A stretch of DNA of 8,002 nt. It comes from Acidobacteriota bacterium. GTDB lineage: Bacteria > Acidobacteriota > Vicinamibacteria > Vicinamibacterales > UBA2999. The position numbers were made by a program, and so were the translations under genes. The notes under the pieces were generated by a model. It had not been told where the DNA came from, ran no database searches, and saw nothing but the letters and a program-made list of their open reading frames with translations. Where the stretch lies: assembly GCA_013140955.1 (NCBI GenBank), contig JABFRY010000449.1:1-8002 (forward strand). The letters are read 5' to 3'. Every line of letters begins with the position of its first letter. The stretch's first letter is position 1. This document shows positions 1-7,167 of the stretch, piece by piece.

Positions 1-1
1 G

Positions 2-1007
<1,006 letters not shown>

Positions 1008-1024
<17 letters not shown>

Positions 1025-2066
1025 GGCCCTCGAGCAGCGGGAACGGGAGATCCTGGCGCCGCAGGCGGCCAGGAGCGCGGAGTCACGGGGGCGCCAGCGA
1101 CCCGAACCCGAGGACGACGTGCGCCCGGCGTTCCAGCACGACCGGGATCGCATCGTCCATTCGAAGGCGTTCCGTCGCCTCAAGCACAAGACGCAGGTGT
1201 TCTTCGCGCCTGCCGGCGATCACTACCGCACGCGACTGACCCACACGCTCGAGGTGTCGCAGGTCGCACGGACCGTGGCGAAAGTACTGCGGCTGCACGA
1301 GGAGCTGACCGAGTCCATTGCGCTCGGGCACGACCTGGGGCACACCCCCTTCGGCCACGCGGGCGAACGGGTGCTGGCGGCGCTGATTCCTGGCGGCTTC
1401 AATCACTACGAGCAGAGTCTCCGCATCGTGGACGTGCTCGAAGGCGACGGCCGTGGCCTCAACCTGACGTGGGAGGTCAGGGACGGCATCGCCAGGCACT
1501 CGAAGGGCAAGGACGGGTCGCCGGTGGGCATCGACCCGGCCAAGCGTGCCTCCACCCTGGAGGGGCAGATCATGCGGGTGGCCGATCTGATCGCCTACGT
1601 GAACCACGACATCGACGATGCCGTCCGGGCGGGCGTCCTCAGGGACGAGGACCTGCCGGCCGGCCCCATTGCGGCGCTTGGGCCCACCTCGTCGGCGCGC
1701 ATCGCCCGGATGGTCAAGGACGTGGTGGCCGAGACGACGGCTGGCGGCCTGTCGGAAATCCGCATGTCCGACGAGGTGCTGCGTGCCACGCTGGCCCTGC
1801 GGAGCTTCCTCTTCGAAGCGGTGTACGAGAACGACCGGGCCACCTCCGAGTTCAGAAAAGCGAGCGGCATTCTCGGGGGGTTGTGGGAAAAGGTCCGGGA
1901 ACGGCCGGCCGAATTCCTGGACACCCGCATCGTGGAGGCCGAGGGGCTGGACGCCGCCGCCCGCGACTTCCTGGCCGGCATGACCGACCGGTACGCGGTC
2001 GGCCTGTTCGAGCAACTCTTCATTCCAAAGCCCTGGATCGGCCCGGTGTCCTGGAATCAGCTATAA
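1008..2066 (+). CDS. dgt: HD-domain deoxyguanosinetriphosphate triphosphohydrolase-like protein
   Basis: Predicted to hydrolyse dGTP, or dNTPs more broadly, to deoxynucleoside plus triphosphate, controlling cytoplasmic dNTP pools. It is 352 residues from the GTG at 1008, a typical length for the shorter dGTPase-like family. The conserved N-terminal block FQHDRDRIVHSKAFRRLKHK is at 42-61. The HD metal site is complete: H79 (RLTHT), H108-D109 (ALGHDLGHTPFGHAGE) and D193 (VADLIAYVNHDIDDA). The frame is open further upstream to 861, but the family N-terminus (STIREALEQRERE) begins at 1008. GGAGGAG at 997-1003, inside the end of deoB, is a good ribosome binding site for that start. The 17-base overlap with deoB implies coupled translation. 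Substrate preference among dNTPs cannot be read from the sequence. Confidence 0.93.
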
Positions 2067-2067
2067 T
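2062..2067 (+). promoter_or_regulatory. Candidate -10 box (TATAAT) before yceD
   Basis: A perfect TATAAT overlaps the dgt stop codon in otherwise GC-rich DNA. Transcription from it would start near 2073-2075, giving a leader of roughly 40 bases before yceD. The 16-19 base spacings contain no good -35 match (the region reads about CGGCCC), and there is no extended TG, so promoter strength is uncertain. Confidence 0.42.
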
Positions 2068-2077
2068 TGCCGGTCTG

Positions 2078-2102
2078 CCCTTCGCGGGATTTTCGCGAAC
2101 GG
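2078..2102 (+). promoter_or_regulatory. Inverted repeat in the yceD leader
   Basis: TTCGCG (2081-2086) and CGCGAA (2094-2099) form a perfect 6-bp stem with a 7-base loop. Beyond one C-C mismatch the stem continues with CC (2078-2079) pairing GG (2101-2102). TTCGCGAA at 2092-2099 is also an 8-base palindrome on its own. The outer pairs use part of the GGGGG (2101-2105) that serves as yceD ribosome binding site. It could be an RNA hairpin or a protein-binding site; neither is proven. Confidence 0.35.
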
Positions 2103-2111
2103 GGGTTGCCA

Positions 2112-2645
2112 ATGCTGCTGGACCTCACCCACTTCCGGACGCCCGTCTCGCGCGTCGATCGGACGATCGACCCGGCCGGTCTGTCGGATCCCGGGGGGTT
2201 GTTCGAGGTGTCGGCGCCGGTGGTGCTCGGCCTGGACGTCCACAAGGACAAGGCACGCTATCGGCTGGTGGGCCGGGTGCAGACCACGCTCACGCTGGCG
2301 TGCAGCCGGTGCCTCGAACCCTTCGAGCTGCCGGTCGATGCCGCGTTCGATATTCGCCTCCTGCCGGCCTCGGAGCAGGCCAGCGGGGGGGACAGCGAAC
2401 TCCCGGATGAGGAGATGGAGACGAGCTTCTACGGCGACGAGCAGGTGGACCTGTCCGACCTGCTGCGCGAACAGTGTTACCTCGCGCTGCCGATGAAGCC
2501 GTTGTGTCGGGACGACTGCCGCGGGCTGTGCCCGCAGTGCGGAACGAACCTGAACACGCAACCCTGCGCGTGCGTGCCGGCCTGGGACGATCCGAGGCTG
2601 GATCCGCTCCGCGGGCTCGCACAGGGAAGATCACGACCGTCGTAA
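2112..2645 (+). CDS. yceD: YceD family (DUF177) protein
   Basis: The protein has 177 residues and its biochemical role is not firmly established; the family is almost always encoded next to rpmF and has been linked to rRNA or ribosome biogenesis. The ATG at 2112 is preferred because GGGGG at 2101-2105 lies 6 bases upstream and the protein then starts in the usual way with a short LDL segment. An in-frame TTG at 2067 would add 15 residues with no family resemblance. Cysteine pairs suggest metal binding: C64-x2-C67 (CSRCLEPF), then C132, C136, C140 and C143 (LCRDDCRGLCPQCG), then C152 and C154. An acidic stretch lies at about 94-111. rpmF follows after 25 bases. The position and cysteine pattern make the family assignment strong; function remains inferred from context. 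Confidence 0.9.
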   Translation: MLLDLTHFRTPVSRVDRTIDPAGLSDPGGLFEVSAPVVLGLDVHKDKARYRLVGRVQTTLTLACSRCLEPFELPVDAAFDIRLLPASEQASGGDSELPDEEMETSFYGDEQVDLSDLLREQCYLALPMKPLCRDDCRGLCPQCGTNLNTQPCACVPAWDDPRLDPLRGLAQGRSRPS

Positions 2646-2670
2646 GTGCCAGGAACCGAGAGCTGCCACG

Positions 2671-2853
2671 ATGCCTAATCCGAAAAGACGCCACTCCAAG
2701 ACACGCGGAGCCAAGCGCCGCACCCACGATACCCTTACGGCAGCGACCACGGGTCTCTGTCCTCAGTGCCAGGAGCCCAAGGCGCCGCACCGGATCTGCC
2801 CGCACTGCGGGTTCTACCGGCAGCGCCAGGTCCGCGCCGTCGAGGAGGAGTAA
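2671..2853 (+). CDS. rpmF: 50S ribosomal protein L32, zinc-binding form
   Basis: A structural protein of the large ribosomal subunit, 60 residues, normal for L32. The basic N-terminus MPNPKRRHSKTRGAKRRTH is characteristic and binds rRNA. Two CxxC pairs, C30-C33 (CPQC) and C43-C46 (CPHC), form the zinc ribbon of the Cys-containing (C+) type of L32. Translation starts at the ATG at 2671 with a weak GAGAG (2658-2662) 8 bases upstream. The final codons encode EEE, and their GAGGAGGAG (2842-2850) doubles as the likely ribosome binding site of plsX. The yceD-rpmF-plsX order is conserved widely in bacteria. Confidence 0.97.
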   Translation: MPNPKRRHSKTRGAKRRTHDTLTAATTGLCPQCQEPKAPHRICPHCGFYRQRQVRAVEEE

Positions 2854-2862
2854 GCCGGCGGT

Positions 2863-3879
2863 GTGGCCGTGAGCATCCGGGTCGCGGTCGATGCGATGGG
2901 CGGCGACCACGCCCCGGGTGTGGTCGTCGACGGGGCCCTCGCTGCCGCCCGGTCGCTCGACGTCGGCATTTCGCTGGTCGGCCGCGCGTCGGCCATCGAG
3001 TCGGCGCTCGAGGCGTTCGGGCCGTGGCGACAGGCGGGTCTCCAGCTCGTGGAGGCCGCCGGCGTCGTGGGCATGGCGGATGCGGGAGGAGCGAGCCTGC
3101 GCCGGAACGGGACCTCCATCCGGGTCGCGGCGGAGCTGGTGGCCCGCGGCCAAGCCGACGCGCTCTTCAGTGCCGGGCACACGGGCGCCACCGTCATGGC
3201 GTGCCACGCGGAGCTGGGACTGCTGGCAGGCGTGGATCGCCCGGCGCTCGCCACGACCATTCCCACCCTCGGCGCCCCCGCGGTGCTGCTGGACGCGGGG
3301 GCCAACGTGCAGTGCCGCCCGCAGCACCTCCTGCAGTTCGCGGTCATGGGCGCCGTGTACGCGCGCGTGGCGCACGGCGTGGAGCAGCCGCGCGTGGGCC
3401 TGCTGTCGATCGGCGAGGAAGAGTCCAAGGGCAACGAGCTGACGCGCGAGGCCCACCGCCTGCTCAAGGGCGCGCCGATTGAGTTCATCGGCAACATCGA
3501 GGGACGGGAGATCTACAGTGGCATCGCGGATGTCGTGGTGTGCGACGGGTTCACGGGCAACGTGGTGCTGAAGACCAGCGAGGGCCTCGTCGACACGATT
3601 GAGCAGCTGCTCGGCGAGGAGTTGCGAGGAACCTTCTCCAGCCAGGTCGGCTCGCTCCTGTCCCAGCGCGCGTTCCGGCGGTTCCGGCGGCGTGTGGACT
3701 ACTCCGAGTACGGGGGCGCCCTGCTGCTCGGCGTGGCCGGCCTGGCCGTGGTGGGCCATGGCCGTTCGTCCGCGAAGGCCGTGCGCAACGCGGTGGCCCT
3801 CTGCCATCGTCTCGCCTCCGACCGACTTCTGCCGCGGCTGGAGCAGGGCATCGCGGCCGCCACGGTGTCGTTCTCGTGA
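2863..3879 (+). CDS. plsX: Phosphate acyltransferase PlsX
   Basis: Converts acyl-ACP plus phosphate to acyl-phosphate, the donor used by the membrane acyltransferase PlsY in phospholipid synthesis; a peripheral membrane enzyme. It has 338 residues, normal for the family. Motifs in order: DAMGGDHAP (10-18), SAGHTGA (103-109), LLDAGANVQC (142-151), RVGLLSIGEEESKGN (177-191), GNIEGREI (210-217), VCDGFTGNVVLK (226-237) and EYGGALLLGV (282-291). SAGHTGA carries His where I expect Asn in most PlsX proteins. The GTG at 2863 is taken as start, 12 bases after GAGGAGGAG inside rpmF; a GTG at 2869 is the alternative and would shorten the protein by two residues. Its stop overlaps the fabD start by 4 bases (GTGA), so the two are probably translated together. 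fabH, often the next gene, is absent. Confidence 0.96.
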   Translation: MAVSIRVAVDAMGGDHAPGVVVDGALAAARSLDVGISLVGRASAIESALEAFGPWRQAGLQLVEAAGVVGMADAGGASLRRNGTSIRVAAELVARGQADALFSAGHTGATVMACHAELGLLAGVDRPALATTIPTLGAPAVLLDAGANVQCRPQHLLQFAVMGAVYARVAHGVEQPRVGLLSIGEEESKGNELTREAHRLLKGAPIEFIGNIEGREIYSGIADVVVCDGFTGNVVLKTSEGLVDTIEQLLGEELRGTFSSQVGSLLSQRAFRRFRRRVDYSEYGGALLLGVAGLAVVGHGRSSAKAVRNAVALCHRLASDRLLPRLEQGIAAATVSFS

Positions 3880-4817
3880 TCGCCGTGCTCTTCCCCGGAC
3901 AGGGTTCGCAGAAGGTGGGCATGGGCCTCGCCCTGGCCGAGGCGTTTCCCGAGGCTCGCGCCGTGTTCGACGAAGCCGACGCCGCGCTCGGGGAGCCACT
4001 CAGCCGCCTGTGCTTCGAAGGCCCCGACGAGCAGTTGCTGCTCACCGAGAACACGCAGCCCGCCATCCTCACGGTCAGCGTGGCCGCGTGGCGCGTGCTC
4101 GCGTCGCGCGGGCTCCAGCCGTCCCGCCTCGCGGGCCACAGCCTGGGTGAGTACTCCGCACATGTCGCCGCCGGGACCCTCGACTTCGCGGACGCCGTAC
4201 GAATCGTGCGGCACCGCGGCCAATACATGCAGGAGGCCGTCCCGGTGGGGCAGGGGGCCATGGCGGCCATCCTCGGGCTCGAGACGGCGCTGGTCGAGCA
4301 GGCGTGCCGGGAGAGCAGCGACGGCGAGGTGGTCAGTCCCGCCAACATCAATGGCGCCGGCCAGGTGGTGATCGCCGGCACCGTCGCGGCCGTGGAGCGC
4401 GCCATGGCCAGGGCCCGCGCACTCGGTGCCCGCCGGGCCATCGCGTTGCCGGTCAGCGCGCCCTTTCACTGCGCCCTGATGACGCCGGCCGAGCGCCGTC
4501 TGGCGCCGGAACTGGCCGCGCTCGCCATGCACGACCCGGCGATCCCGGTCGTCGCCAACGTGGATGCCCAGCCCAAGCTGCGCGCGGCCGATGCACGGGA
4601 CGCGCTGGTGCGGCAGGTCTCGGCCCCGGTGCGCTGGGAGGACGTGATGCACCGCCTTGCGTCCGACGGCGTCACCACGTATGTTGAGGTGGGTCCTGGG
4701 ACCGTCCTGGCCGGATTGGCCCGGAAGATCGCCAGGGAGACCCCGGTCGTGTCGTTCGGATCCCCGGACGACCTGGACGCGGTGGGGCGGGTGGCCGGAT
4801 TGGAGCTCGGGGTCTAG
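3876..4817 (+). CDS. fabD: Malonyl-CoA:ACP transacylase
   Basis: Transfers malonate from malonyl-CoA to the ACP phosphopantetheine arm, supplying the extender unit for type II fatty acid synthesis in the cytoplasm. It has 313 residues, typical length. The N-terminal oxyanion-site motif FPGQGSQ is at 6-12. The nucleophile is S89 in GHSLGEYSA, the carboxylate-binding arginine is R114 (HRGQYMQE), and the catalytic histidine is H198 in PVSAPFHC. The C-terminal EVGPGTVLAGL segment is also typical. Translation starts at the GTG at 3876, whose GTGA overlaps the plsX stop. No separate strong ribosome binding site is evident, consistent with reinitiation after plsX. fabG begins 11 bases after the stop. 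Confidence 0.97.
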   Translation: MIAVLFPGQGSQKVGMGLALAEAFPEARAVFDEADAALGEPLSRLCFEGPDEQLLLTENTQPAILTVSVAAWRVLASRGLQPSRLAGHSLGEYSAHVAAGTLDFADAVRIVRHRGQYMQEAVPVGQGAMAAILGLETALVEQACRESSDGEVVSPANINGAGQVVIAGTVAAVERAMARARALGARRAIALPVSAPFHCALMTPAERRLAPELAALAMHDPAIPVVANVDAQPKLRAADARDALVRQVSAPVRWEDVMHRLASDGVTTYVEVGPGTVLAGLARKIARETPVVSFGSPDDLDAVGRVAGLELGV

Positions 4818-4822
4818 CCCCG
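4808..4822 (+). promoter_or_regulatory. Small hairpin across the fabD stop codon
   Basis: CGGGG (4808-4812) and CCCCG (4818-4822) form a perfect 5-bp stem with a 5-base loop (TCTAG) that contains the fabD stop codon TAG. It ends 6 bases before the fabG ATG and hides the only nearby G-run that could act as a ribosome binding site. A ribosome finishing fabD would open it. This may be chance in GC-rich DNA. Confidence 0.25.
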
Positions 4823-4828
4823 CATCGC

Positions 4829-5569
4829 ATGTTCGATCTCACCAACAGAATTGCGCTCGTCACCGGAGCGTCCCGGGGTATCGGCCGTGGTGTGGCCGAG
4901 GCGCTGGCGTCGCGGGGCGCGGTGGTGATCGCCGCGGCGCGCGAAGACCATGCGTCCCCGACGGTGGAGACGATTCGGGCGGCGGGCGGTCGGGCCGAGG
5001 CCGTCGCGCTCGACGTGACCGACACCGCCGGTGTCGAGGCCGTCGTGGCCGGCGTGCTCGAACGTCACGGACGCATCGACGTGCTCGTCAACAACGCCGG
5101 CATCACCAGGGACCAGCTGCTCCTGCGGATGAAGCGCGAGGACTGGGATCAGGTCCTGGCGACCAACCTGACGGCGGCCTTCACCTGCGCGCAGGCCGTC
5201 CTCAAGCCCATGATTCGTCAGCGGGCCGGCCGTATCATCAGCGTGGGCTCCGTCGTGGGGCAGATGGGCAACGCCGGTCAGGCGAACTACGCGGCGTCCA
5301 AGGCCGGGCTGATCGGCTTCAGCAAGGCGCTGGCCCGCGAGGTGGCGTCGCGCCACGTCACGGTGAACGTCGTGACGCCGGGGCTCGTCGAGACCGACAT
5401 GACGAAGGCTCTTTCGGACAAGACCCAGGTGGACTGGGCTTCACAGATTCCGCTCGGGCGGCTGGGCGTGCCAGCCGATATCGCCGCGGCCGTCTGTTTT
5501 CTCGCCTCGGATGAGGCGTCGTATATTACTGGGCACGTACTCGCCGTCAATGGCGGCATGTACATGTAG
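4829..5569 (+). CDS. fabG: 3-oxoacyl-ACP reductase
   Basis: An NADPH-dependent short-chain dehydrogenase that reduces 3-oxoacyl-ACP to (R)-3-hydroxyacyl-ACP, the first reductive step of each elongation round. It has 246 residues, typical length. The Rossmann cofactor motif TGASRGIG is at 12-19, LDV at 61-63 and NNAG at 88-91. The catalytic tetrad N113, S141, Y154 and K158 (YAASK) is complete, and PG..ETDMT at about 184-192 plus the C-terminal LAVNGGMYM are FabG-like. R16 of the TGASRG motif fits NADPH preference. It starts at the ATG at 4829; no convincing ribosome binding site lies 5-10 bases upstream, so expression probably depends on coupling to fabD. Its TAG stop is embedded in the strong acpP ribosome binding site. 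The setting within a fab cluster makes FabG far more likely than another short-chain dehydrogenase. Confidence 0.96.
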   Translation: MFDLTNRIALVTGASRGIGRGVAEALASRGAVVIAAAREDHASPTVETIRAAGGRAEAVALDVTDTAGVEAVVAGVLERHGRIDVLVNNAGITRDQLLLRMKREDWDQVLATNLTAAFTCAQAVLKPMIRQRAGRIISVGSVVGQMGNAGQANYAASKAGLIGFSKALAREVASRHVTVNVVTPGLVETDMTKALSDKTQVDWASQIPLGRLGVPADIAAAVCFLASDEASYITGHVLAVNGGMYM

Positions 5570-5574
5570 GAGGG
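5568..5574 (+). promoter_or_regulatory. Strong acpP ribosome binding site
   Basis: AGGAGGG overlaps the fabG TAG stop and ends 4 bases before the acpP ATG. It is the best Shine-Dalgarno match in the fab cluster, consistent with ACP being needed in large molar excess over the enzymes encoded around it. Confidence 0.75.
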
Positions 5575-5578
5575 CTGA

Positions 5579-5821
5579 ATGGCCGTTGCAGACAAGGTCA
5601 AGGGCATCATCGTGGAGCAGCTGGGCGTCGACGAGGAAGAAGTGACGCCGGATGCATCGTTCGTCGACGATCTGGGCGCAGACTCCCTGGACACGGTGGA
5701 GCTCGTGATGGCCTTCGAAGAGGAGTTCGGGATCGAGATCCCCGACGAGGACGCCGAGAAGATCACGCGCGTCAAGGAAGCGATCGATTACATCGAGTCG
5801 CACAGCAAGTCCAAGAAGTAG
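5579..5821 (+). CDS. acpP: Acyl carrier protein
   Basis: Carries growing acyl chains as thioesters on a 4'-phosphopantetheine arm and delivers them to FabD, FabF, FabG and acyl transfer enzymes including PlsX. It has 80 residues, small and highly acidic as expected. The phosphopantetheine attachment site is S36 in GADSLDTVEL, followed by the recognition-helix residues MAFEEEFGIEIPDEDAE. The C-terminus ends in a basic SKSKK tail. The ATG at 5579 lies directly after a strong ribosome binding site. fabF begins 64 bases downstream, beyond a GC-rich hairpin that may separate or adjust expression of the two genes. A holo-ACP synthase is not encoded in this window. Confidence 0.98.
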   Translation: MAVADKVKGIIVEQLGVDEEEVTPDASFVDDLGADSLDTVELVMAFEEEFGIEIPDEDAEKITRVKEAIDYIESHSKSKK

Positions 5822-5845
5822 GGCCGGGCCGGCACGGGCCTTCCC

Positions 5846-5867
5846 CCGGGCGCACGCTGGCGCCCGG
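5846..5867 (+). terminator. GC-rich hairpin between acpP and fabF (no T-run)
   Basis: CCGGGCGC (5846-5853) and GCGCCCGG (5860-5867) form a perfect 8-bp stem, all G-C pairs, with a 6-base loop. No T-tract follows directly, so it is not a textbook intrinsic terminator. It could be a partial terminator, a 3' stabiliser of acpP mRNA or a processing site. An upstream GCCGGGC (5823-5829) could pair with GCCCGGC (5862-5868) as a competing fold. Confidence 0.45.
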
Positions 5868-5876
5868 CACGTCCAC

Positions 5877-5888
5877 GGAGGGGTTTTG
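5877..5888 (+). promoter_or_regulatory. Ribosome binding site and TTG start of fabF
   Basis: GGAGGGG (5877-5883) lies just before TTG at 5886-5888. Counting from the core GGAGG (5877-5881), the spacing is 4 bases. There is no ATG or GTG in this frame between the end of acpP and the conserved SRRVVVTGIG segment, so TTG is the only reasonable start. Confidence 0.7.
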
Positions 5889-7130
5889 AGCAGGCGAGTC
5901 GTCGTCACCGGCATCGGCCTGGTGTCGTCGCTCGGGATCGGTACGGGTGCCAACTGGACGGCACTCATGGCCGGTACGAGCGGCGTGGGTCGAATCACGA
6001 AGTTCGACACCACCGGGTTCGCTGCGCAGATCGCGGCCGAAGTGAAGGACTTCGATCCGCTGCAGTTCGTCGAGAAGAAAGACGTCAAGAAGATGGACGT
6101 CTTCATCCAGTACGCCATCGCGGCGTCGCAGTTCGCGATGGAGGACTCGAAGCTGCAGATCGGCGCCGAGCTCGCACCCCGTGTCGGAGTCTTCATTGCC
6201 TCGGGCATCGGCGGGTTCACGACCATCGAGCGCGAGCACAAGGCGTTGCTCGACGGGGGCCCGAGGCGGATCTCGCCGTTCTTCATCCCGTCGGCCATCA
6301 TCAACCTGGCCGCCGGGCAGGTCTCGATCCGCTTCGGCGCGAAGGGGCCGAATTCGGCGACCTGCACGGCGTGTTCGGCCTCCGCGCACGCCATCGGCGA
6401 TGCGTTCGAGATCATCCGCCGCGGCGACGCCGACGCGATGATTGCCGGCGGGTCCGAGGCGGCCATCACCCCGATGGGCGTCGGCGGGTTCGCTGCGATG
6501 CGGGCGCTCTCGACCCGCAACGACGATCCCTCCAGGGCGAGCCGTCCGTTCGACCGGGACAGGGACGGCTTCATCATCGGCGAGGGCTCCGGGGTGCTGA
6601 TCCTCGAGGAACTCGAGATGGCGAAGCGGCGCGGCGCGCCCATCTACGCCGAACTCATCGGCTACGGCATGTCCGCCGATGCGTACCACATCACCGCGCC
6701 GTCCGAGGATGGAGACGGTGGCGTGCGCGTGATGCGTCTGGCCATCGAGAAGGCCGGCATCACGCCGGCGCAGGTGGACTACGTCAACGCGCATGGCACG
6801 TCCACCCCGCACAACGACCGCCTCGAGACACTGGCGATCAAGCGCTGCTTCGGGGACCATGCCCGCACGCTGGCCATCTCCTCCACGAAGTCGATGACGG
6901 GCCACCTGCTCGGTGCCGCCGGCGGCCTGGAAGCAGGCATCACCGCGCTCGCCGTGCACCACCAGGTCGTGCCGCCGACGATCAACCTCGACGTACCGGA
7001 CCCGGACTGCGACCTCGACTACGTGCCGCATCGGAGCCGGTCCATGAGCATCACGCACGCCCTGTCGAACTCGTTCGGTTTCGGCGGCACCAACGCCGCC
7101 CTGTTGTTCCGTCGCTACGAGTCGGACTGA
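5886..7130 (+). CDS. fabF: Beta-ketoacyl-ACP synthase II
   Basis: Condenses malonyl-ACP with acyl-ACP to extend the chain by two carbons in type II fatty acid synthesis. It has 414 residues, the usual length for FabF. Reading the TTG start as Met gives the standard N-terminus MSRRVVVTGIGLVSSLG. The thiolase-fold active site is complete: nucleophile C163 in TACSAS, H303 in NAHGTSTP, K335 in STKSMTGH and H340. The C-terminal glycine-rich SNSFGFGGTNAALLF (394-408) is characteristic. The order acpP-fabF and the presence of fabD and fabG upstream support FabF rather than a polyketide synthase subunit or FabB. The TTG start and the hairpin upstream suggest it may be made at a lower level than ACP. 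etfB follows after 37 bases. Confidence 0.96.
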   Translation: MSRRVVVTGIGLVSSLGIGTGANWTALMAGTSGVGRITKFDTTGFAAQIAAEVKDFDPLQFVEKKDVKKMDVFIQYAIAASQFAMEDSKLQIGAELAPRVGVFIASGIGGFTTIEREHKALLDGGPRRISPFFIPSAIINLAAGQVSIRFGAKGPNSATCTACSASAHAIGDAFEIIRRGDADAMIAGGSEAAITPMGVGGFAAMRALSTRNDDPSRASRPFDRDRDGFIIGEGSGVLILEELEMAKRRGAPIYAELIGYGMSADAYHITAPSEDGDGGVRVMRLAIEKAGITPAQVDYVNAHGTSTPHNDRLETLAIKRCFGDHARTLAISSTKSMTGHLLGAAGGLEAGITALAVHHQVVPPTINLDVPDPDCDLDYVPHRSRSMSITHALSNSFGFGGTNAALLFRRYESD

Positions 7131-7134
7131 CATC

Positions 7135-7148
7135 CCGGGGGCTCCCGG
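7135..7148 (+). other. Weak hairpin between fabF and etfB
   Basis: CCGGG (7135-7139) and CCCGG (7144-7148) form a 5-bp stem with a 4-base loop just after the fabF stop. There is no following T-run. It is too short to call a terminator, so whether etfBA is cotranscribed with fabF is open. AGGAGG at 7151-7156 follows as the etfB ribosome binding site. Confidence 0.2.
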
Positions 7149-7167
7149 CCAGGAGGCACCGACGTTC

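Noticed and set aside
2052..2071. Possible sigma-54 promoter (TGG...TTGC) near the dgt stop
   Set aside because: The GG and GC elements are 14 bases apart instead of 10, so the spacing does not fit.
2067..2111. TTG at 2067 as yceD start
   Set aside because: It overlaps the candidate -10 region, has no good ribosome binding site, and adds residues unlike the family; the ATG at 2112 is better supported.
1469..2410. Plus-strand frame of 313 codons across the end of dgt and start of yceD
   Set aside because: It overlaps two recognised genes in another frame and its Arg/Gly-rich translation resembles nothing known.
2290..3999. Long minus-strand open frame (569 codons) opposite yceD, rpmF and plsX
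   Set aside because: It spans several well-identified + strand genes, is extremely rich in Arg/Gly/Pro/Ala, and has no recognisable domain; long antisense frames are expected in GC-rich coding DNA.
5886..7130. Polyketide or secondary-metabolite ketosynthase
   Set aside because: The gene is a stand-alone FabF next to acpP, fabG and fabD in the primary fatty acid cluster, with no tailoring or chain-length-factor genes.
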